8,403 nucleotides of DNA, taken from the NCBI GenBank assembly GCA_018903055.1, contig JAHIPW010000164.1, forward strand, positions 1-8,403. Direction: 5' to 3'. A model generated the notes under the pieces. It saw nothing but the letters and a program-made list of their open reading frames with translations. It was not told where the DNA came from and did no database searches. Source of the DNA: a bacterium (GTDB taxonomy: Bacteria > UBP18 > UBA7526). The translations under genes and the position numbers were made by a program. Shown piece after piece: positions 5,669 through 8,403 of this stretch. The first letter of the stretch is position 1; every line of letters starts with the position of its first letter.

Positions 5669-5686
5669 GTAACCGATAAACGAACA

Positions 5687-5702
5687 CCGACGAAGTGAGG
5701 GT
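5687..5702 (+). promoter_or_regulatory. Start-proximal SD element of rplP
   Basis: CCGACGAAGTGAGGGT is a diverged copy of the recurrent element. GAGG (5697-5700) lies 7 nt before ATG 5708. Confidence 0.62.
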
Positions 5703-5707
5703 TCGGA

Positions 5708-6115
5708 ATGTTGATGCCTAAGAGAGTAAAATATAGGAAACAGCAGAGGGGCAGGATGAAGGGGAAGGCCTTTCGCGGTTCAAAGATAAGCTTTGGGGAG
5801 TATGGTCTTCAAGCCCTGGAACCTAGCTGGGTAACCACCAGGCAGATAGAGGCAGCAAGAGTGGCCCTTACCCACTTCATTAAAAGAGGAGGGAAAATCT
5901 GGGTCAGGATCTTTCCTGATAAGTCAGTGACTAAGAAACCCCTGGAGACCAGGATGGGAAAGGGGAAGGGGGCCCCTGAGATTTGGGTAGCGGTAGTTAA
6001 GCCAGGCAGAATCCTATTTGAACTGGCTGGGGTATCAGAAGCCATTGCCCAGGAGGCCATGAATAGGGCTGCCCACAAGCTACCTATAAAGACGAAGTTT
6101 GTTCAGAGAAAATAG
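5708..6115 (+). CDS. rplP: 50S ribosomal protein L16
   Basis: L16 binds 23S rRNA at the A-site side of the central protuberance and helps place aminoacyl-tRNA. It has 135 residues (E. coli 136). The start gives [19 protein letters not shown], like the E. coli MLQPKR start; a second in-frame ATG two codons later is less likely. Motifs: [20 protein letters not shown] (about 43-62), [10 protein letters not shown], and RMGKGKG at residues 82-88, where the arginine corresponds to the one hydroxylated in E. coli L16. The C-terminus [15 protein letters not shown] is typical. The gene is followed by a period-8 palindrome. Confidence 0.98.
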   Translation: MLMPKRVKYRKQQRGRMKGKAFRGSKISFGEYGLQALEPSWVTTRQIEAARVALTHFIKRGGKIWVRIFPDKSVTKKPLETRMGKGKGAPEIWVAVVKPGRILFELAGVSEAIAQEAMNRAAHKLPIKTKFVQRK

Positions 6116-6134
6116 GATGCTTACAGTGAACAGT

Positions 6135-6233
6135 CAGTTGGTTAGCCAGTTAACCAGTCGGCCAGTTAGCCAGTTAATTAAGAAAAACCAACAAACTGGC
6201 AAACCGGAAAACCGGCAAACTGGTAAACTATCC
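6135..6233 (+). repeat. Period-8 palindrome in the rplP-rpmC gap
   Basis: The left arm has five octamers from 6135 to 6174 (e.g. TAGCCAGT twice, TAACCAGT, CGGCCAGT). The right arm has five octamers from 6185 to 6224 (e.g. AAACTGGC, AAACCGGC) and ends AAACTATCC, the same 9-mer that ends the rpsJ-rplC palindrome (669-677). The CCAG of the left units can pair with the CTGG or CCGG of the right units in many registers. Confidence 0.83.
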
Positions 6234-6247
6234 GAGCGGAGCGAGGT
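6232..6247 (+). promoter_or_regulatory. Start-proximal SD element of rpmC
   Basis: CCGAGCGGAGCGAGGT is one of the best copies of the element. GAGGT (6243-6247) is 5 nt before ATG 6253, with TATAGT between, against TATAGG at rpsJ. Confidence 0.75.
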
Positions 6248-6252
6248 ATAGT

Positions 6253-6453
6253 ATGCCCAAGAAAGAGGATTTAAGAGAGTTAAATATTCCAGAGCTTGAA
6301 GCGAAGATCTCCTCTTTGAAAGAGGATATCTTCAATAAAAAGGTTGCGAAGTCCAGCGGAGGACTTGCCAATCCCTTAGCCATTCGCCAGGTAAGGCGGG
6401 AGATAGCAAGGGTCAAGACCATCCTTCGCGAAAGGAGAGGAGAGACCAAGTGA
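6253..6453 (+). CDS. rpmC: 50S ribosomal protein L29
   Basis: L29 is a small helical protein near the exit of the peptide tunnel, next to L23. It has 66 residues (E. coli 63). It is two long helices: the first, from about residue 9, carries [19 protein letters not shown], the second carries [20 protein letters not shown] and ends GETK. The motif [16 protein letters not shown] is diagnostic. The TGA (6451-6453) overlaps the rpsQ start GTG (6450-6452) as GTGA, so the two are probably translationally coupled. This is one of only two junctions in the window without intergenic repeat. Confidence 0.97.
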   Translation: MPKKEDLRELNIPELEAKISSLKEDIFNKKVAKSSGGLANPLAIRQVRREIARVKTILRERRGETK

Positions 6454-6692
6454 AAAAGGTGAGAGTGGGAAAAGTAGTAAGCAACAGGATGGATAAGACA
6501 GCGGTGGTCAGGGTGGAGAGAACCTTTCGTCATCCTCTATATGGTAAGATAATAAAGCGTGCCAAGCGCTTCAAAGCCCATGATCCGAGGAACGAGTGTA
6601 AGATTGGGGATAAGGTAGAGATTATTGAAACCAGGCCCCTCTCTAAGGATAAGAGATGGCGAGTGGCAAAAATCTTAGAAAAGGCTAAGTAA
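6450..6692 (+). CDS. rpsQ: 30S ribosomal protein S17
   Basis: S17 is an OB-fold protein that binds 16S rRNA helices 7 and 11 early in 30S assembly. It has 80 residues (E. coli 84), read from GTG 6450. It begins [19 protein letters not shown], with [20 protein letters not shown] around residues 25-44 and the family block [20 protein letters not shown] near residues 53-72. The start overlaps the rpmC stop by 4 nt. AGGAG (6438-6442) in the rpmC coding region, 7 nt upstream, is the probable ribosome-binding site. A 218-nt palindromic gap follows. Confidence 0.97.
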   Translation: MKKVRVGKVVSNRMDKTAVVRVERTFRHPLYGKIIKRAKRFKAHDPRNECKIGDKVEIIETRPLSKDKRWRVAKILEKAK

Positions 6693-6704
6693 GAATGAGA
6701 TACC

Positions 6705-6893
6705 CAGCTACAGGCTGCAGGTCACAGGCTACAGGCTGCAGGTCATGGGCTATATGCGAGAATAAGAGAATAAGTAAATTCTGTCCTGGGTGGGTTCGCA
6801 TTTGGTTAGGACGTATCAACCTATTTTCTTATTGACTTATTTTACTTGCGGCTTGTGGCATGAGGCTTGTAACTTGTGGCTTGAGGCTTGAGC
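6705..6893 (+). repeat. Long period-7 palindrome in the rpsQ-rplN gap
   Basis: The left arm has ten heptamers from 6705 to 6774 (AGGCTGC twice, AGGTCAC, AGGCTAC and so on). The right arm has ten from 6824 to 6893 (CTTGTGG twice, CTTGAGG, CATGAGG and so on). Aligned end to end, almost all positions of the arms pair if G-U wobbles are allowed, and few do so by strict Watson-Crick pairing over long runs. The central segment (6775-6823) is not periodic and has its own GTCCT/AGGAC stem (6783-6787 with 6808-6812). Confidence 0.8.
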
Positions 6894-6907
6894 GAGCGGA
6901 GCGAGGA
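6893..6907 (+). promoter_or_regulatory. Start-proximal SD element of rplN; decides the start
   Basis: CGAGCGGAGCGAGGA is the recurrent element. GAGGA (6903-6907) lies 3 nt before ATG 6911. The upstream in-frame ATG 6860 falls inside the palindrome arm. Confidence 0.7.
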
Positions 6908-6910
6908 GAG

Positions 6911-7276
6911 ATGATCCAAGAGAGAACCGTCTTGAAAGTTGCGGATAATACTGGGGTGAGAAAGGTTATGTGTATCAGGATCTTGGGCGGAAGCAAGAGA
7001 AGATATGGCTGGCTGGGAAGTATTATCGTAGCTAGCGTCAAGGAGGCCATTCCTACCAGTGAGATAAAGAAGGGATCTGTGGTGCGTGCGGTCATCGTGC
7101 GAACGAAGAAGGAGACCAGAAGAGAAGATGGTTCCTATATAAGGTTTGATGAGAATGCCTGTGTCCTGGTCAATGCCCAAGGGGAGCTATTGGGAACCAG
7201 GGTATTCGGACCAGTAGCTAGTGAGTTGAAGGAGAAGTTCGCCAAACTAATTTCTCTTGCCCCAGAAGTCATTTAA
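6911..7276 (+). CDS. rplN: 50S ribosomal protein L14
   Basis: L14 is a beta-barrel protein at the subunit interface forming bridge B8 with 16S rRNA; ribosome silencing factor RsfS docks on it. From ATG 6911 it has 121 residues (E. coli 123). It begins [20 protein letters not shown], and the block [12 protein letters not shown] follows. The loop [21 protein letters not shown] is at about residues 57-77, [11 protein letters not shown] follows, and the end is [20 protein letters not shown] then SLAPEVI. The open frame could extend to ATG 6860, but those 17 residues are repeat-encoded. A 154-nt gap with GC hairpins precedes rplX. Confidence 0.98.
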   Translation: MIQERTVLKVADNTGVRKVMCIRILGGSKRRYGWLGSIIVASVKEAIPTSEIKKGSVVRAVIVRTKKETRREDGSYIRFDENACVLVNAQGELLGTRVFGPVASELKEKFAKLISLAPEVI

Positions 7277-7278
7277 AG

Positions 7279-7410
7279 AGTTCGGAGTTTACAGTTCGCC
7301 TCTCGTCCCGAGGGGACTCGAGGTCCCCGAGGGAGAGTTCGGAGAAAGAATACACCGAACACCGAACTCAAGCGAGCCCGTCAAAGACGGGCGAGCGTGC
7401 TCCGAACTAA
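7279..7410 (+). repeat. Branched palindrome in the rplN-rplX gap
   Basis: The outer stem is AGTTCGGAG (7280-7288) with CTCCGAACT (7400-7408), perfect. Inside are a GC-rich hairpin GGGGAC/GTCCCC (7312-7317 with 7323-7328) with CCCGAGG and CCGAGGG flanks, a stem GAGTTCGG (7335-7342) with CCGAACTC (7362-7369), and GCCCGTC/GACGGGC (7376-7382 with 7386-7392, loop AAA). Short period-7 runs remain (7279-7299, and CACCGAA twice at 7354-7367). The CCCGAGG...CCGAGGG hairpin (7307-7333) resembles 2560-2584 in the rplW-rplB gap. Confidence 0.75.
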
Positions 7411-7426
7411 CCGAGCGAAGCGAGGT
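7411..7426 (+). promoter_or_regulatory. Start-proximal SD element of rplX; decides the start
   Basis: CCGAGCGAAGCGAGGT matches the consensus. Positions 7413-7424 (GAGCGAAGCGAG) form a perfect mirror repeat. GAGGT (7422-7426) is 4 nt before GTG 7431. Confidence 0.72.
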
Positions 7427-7430
7427 AAAG

Positions 7431-7754
7431 GTGGGTTTTAAGATAAGAAAGGGAGATAAGGTAAGAATCATCGCTGGTAAGGAGAGGAAGAAGGAAGGGA
7501 AAGTCCTGGGTCTTTTTCCAAAGGAAGAGAAGGTGCTCATTCAGGGCCTCAACTTCGTAAAGAGACATACCAAGCCAAGGGGTGAAGGAAAGCCCTCTGG
7601 GATTATAGAGAAGGAAGCCCCCTTGGCTATCTCCAATGTTGTGCTTATCTGCCCCCGGTGTAATCAGCCTACCAAGATAGGATACAAAATAGTAGAAAAG
7701 GGTAAGAAATTGAGGGTCTGTAAGAAGTGTGGAGAGACCATAGATAAGGAATAA
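7431..7754 (+). CDS. rplX: 50S ribosomal protein L24, with zinc-ribbon type C-terminus
   Basis: L24 is an early-assembly 23S rRNA-binding protein near the tunnel exit. From GTG 7431 it has 107 residues (E. coli 104). An N-terminal KOW motif runs through KGDKVRIIAGKERKKEGKVL, followed by QGLNFVKRHTKP and the family block SGIIEKEAPLAISNV. The C-terminal part has CPRC at 74-77 and CKKC at 97-100, a pair of CxxC knuckles found in many non-proteobacterial L24 proteins and likely to bind zinc. An in-frame ATG 7257 would give 165 residues, but the extra 58 are translated from the intergenic palindrome and resemble nothing in the family. The rplE start lies one base after the TAA. Confidence 0.96.
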   Translation: MGFKIRKGDKVRIIAGKERKKEGKVLGLFPKEEKVLIQGLNFVKRHTKPRGEGKPSGIIEKEAPLAISNVVLICPRCNQPTKIGYKIVEKGKKLRVCKKCGETIDKE

Positions 7755-7755
7755 G

Positions 7756-8295
7756 ATGGCTAGACTAAAAGAAAGATACCAGAAAGAGATCATACCCCTT
7801 TTAATGAAGAGGTTTAACTATACCAACCTCTATCAGGTTCCCAGGATAGAGAAGGTGGTAATCAACGTTGGCATAGGAAAGGCCTTAGGCGATCCCAAAT
7901 TACTGGATGCCGCAGCAAATGAACTGGCCCAGATTACGGGTCAGAGACCCCTGATTACCAAGGCAAGGAGAGACATCGCTTCCTTCAAAGTGAGGAAGGG
8001 GGCGAAGATCGGCTGTAAGGTGACCTTGAGAAAAGAGTGCATGTACGAATTCCTGGATAGGCTCATAAATATCACACTACCCAGGATAAAAGACTTCAGG
8101 GGTCTATCCCCGGATTCTTTCGATGGGAAAGGAAATTATACCATAGGGATAACAGAACAGATCGTATTTCCCGAAATAGAATATGATAAAGTACCCCTTA
8201 TCCATGGAATGGATATCACTATTGTAACTACTACAGAATCGAATAAGGAGGCAAGAGAGCTTCTCTCTGCCTTCGGCTTCCCCCTCAAACGCTAA
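7756..8295 (+). CDS. rplE: 50S ribosomal protein L5
   Basis: L5 binds 5S rRNA in the central protuberance and contacts the P-site tRNA. It has 179 residues, the same as E. coli. It opens ARLKERYQKEIIPLLMKRFN, then YTNLYQVPRIEKVVINVGIG, the L5 N-terminal domain. The block GQRPLITKARRDIASFKVRK is at about residues 57-76, with GCKVTLRKECMYEFLDRLI after it and RDFRG-like KDFRGLSPDSFDGKGNYTIG in the middle. The C-terminal domain contains FPEIEYDKVPLIHGMDITIV and ends FGFPLKR. AAGGA (7746-7750) within the end of rplX, 5 nt upstream, is the ribosome-binding site. rpsN usually follows in spc clusters, but the window ends first. Confidence 0.98.
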   Translation: MARLKERYQKEIIPLLMKRFNYTNLYQVPRIEKVVINVGIGKALGDPKLLDAAANELAQITGQRPLITKARRDIASFKVRKGAKIGCKVTLRKECMYEFLDRLINITLPRIKDFRGLSPDSFDGKGNYTIGITEQIVFPEIEYDKVPLIHGMDITIVTTTESNKEARELLSAFGFPLKR

Positions 8296-8322
8296 CCACT
8301 GAGAACACAGAACCGTAGAAAG

Positions 8323-8403
8323 CAGTTAGACAGTGAGACAGTGGAACAGTTAGACGGTTACACTGAATTTTAAACTGTCAATCTGTCAAACAGTCAGACT
8401 GTC
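8323..8403 (+). repeat. Period-8 palindrome after rplE (cut by the window end)
   Basis: Ten octamers can be laid from 8323 to 8402: CAGTTAGA, CAGTGAGA and similar on the left, and TAAACTGT, CAATCTGT, CAGACTGT on the right. CAGT units on the left can pair with ACTG of the right arm. It has the same design as the rpsJ-rplC and rplP-rpmC palindromes. A start element and the next gene probably lie just beyond the window. Confidence 0.78.

Larger units (their letters stand above)
5400..5707 (+). other. 308-nt non-coding rpsC-rplP gap
   Basis: There is no plausible gene. The first part is a GC-rich REP-like palindrome (5425-5527), the second a long AT-rich period-7 palindrome (5564-5668), and the last about 40 nt hold the rplP start element. 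The arrangement, a compact GC-rich repeat beside a heptamer palindrome, suggests that one was inserted next to the other. Confidence 0.75.

Noticed and set aside
6775-6823. tRNA or tRNA-like sequence, because of GGTTCGCAT in the centre of the rpsQ-rplN gap
   Set aside because: There is no acceptor, D or anticodon stem around it; only a 5-bp GTCCT/AGGAC stem is present.
6860-6910. L14 starting at ATG 6860
   Set aside because: The 17 extra residues come from the heptamer arm and the start element. L14 begins MIQE in most bacteria, matching ATG 6911.
7257-7430. An N-terminal extension of L24 starting at ATG 7257 inside rplN
   Set aside because: The 58 extra residues are translated from the intergenic palindrome, have no L24 similarity, and would overlap rplN. 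GTG 7431 has GAGGT 4 nt upstream and gives the family N-terminus.
172-8403. CRISPR array
   Set aside because: The repeats are 7-8 nt, contiguous, degenerate and palindromic between arms, with no unique spacers.

Overview
This window is a stretch of a bacterial chromosome holding the S10 and spc ribosomal-protein gene clusters, all on the + strand. The order is (tuf 3' end)-rpsJ-rplC-rplD-rplW-rplB-rpsS-rplV-rpsC-rplP-rpmC-rpsQ-rplN-rplX-rplE. Every protein is clearly bacterial in type and close to family length. The order is the ancestral bacterial one, with tuf (end of the str operon) directly upstream. The GC content is moderate. I cannot name the lineage. L24 carries an extra pair of CxxC motifs, and the intergenic DNA resembles that of some uncultured candidate phyla, but that is only an impression.

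The genes are ordinary; the spaces between them are not. S10/spc genes are usually separated by a few to a few tens of bases. Here most gaps are 59 to 349 bp. Only rpmC/rpsQ (4-nt overlap) and rplX/rplE (1 nt) are tight. The long gaps are built from recurring parts. (1) Imperfect palindromes whose arms are degenerate tandem repeats with a strict 7-nt or 8-nt period, each gap keeping one period. They lie in the tuf-rpsJ, rpsJ-rplC, rplC-rplD, rplB-rpsS, rpsS-rplV, rplV-rpsC, rpsC-rplP, rplP-rpmC and rpsQ-rplN gaps and after rplE; the rplN-rplX gap has only short period-7 runs. (2) A start-proximal element, consensus CGAGCGNAGCGAGGT, whose GAGGT end acts as the Shine-Dalgarno sequence, usually 4-5 nt before the start codon. 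It precedes nine of the thirteen complete genes and, in weaker form, rplB. (3) Two 104-bp inverted-repeat elements with ends CCCCRTTAGA/TCTAACGGGG, each flanked by a 4-bp direct repeat, on either side of rplD. Removing the first restores a leader with exactly the spacing of the rpsS leader, so they look like insertions. (4) GC-rich REP-like palindromes in the rplW-rplB, rpsC-rplP and rplN-rplX gaps, two of which share a 32-nt identical core. (5) A 26-nt inverted repeat flanking rplB.

The palindromes run from at or near the stop codon of one gene to the ribosome-binding element of the next, so folding the transcript would bring stop and start together. In several places the repeat runs into the gene and supplies its last codons and stop (rplC, rplV). 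The encoded proteins are the core of the 50S (L2, L3, L4, L5, L14, L16, L22, L23, L24, L29) and 30S (S3, S10, S17, S19) subunits, probably made from one long transcript. I saw no convincing internal promoter or rho-independent terminator. Start codons of rplD, rpsS, rplN and rplX were moved downstream of the longest open frame, using family N-termini and the start element.
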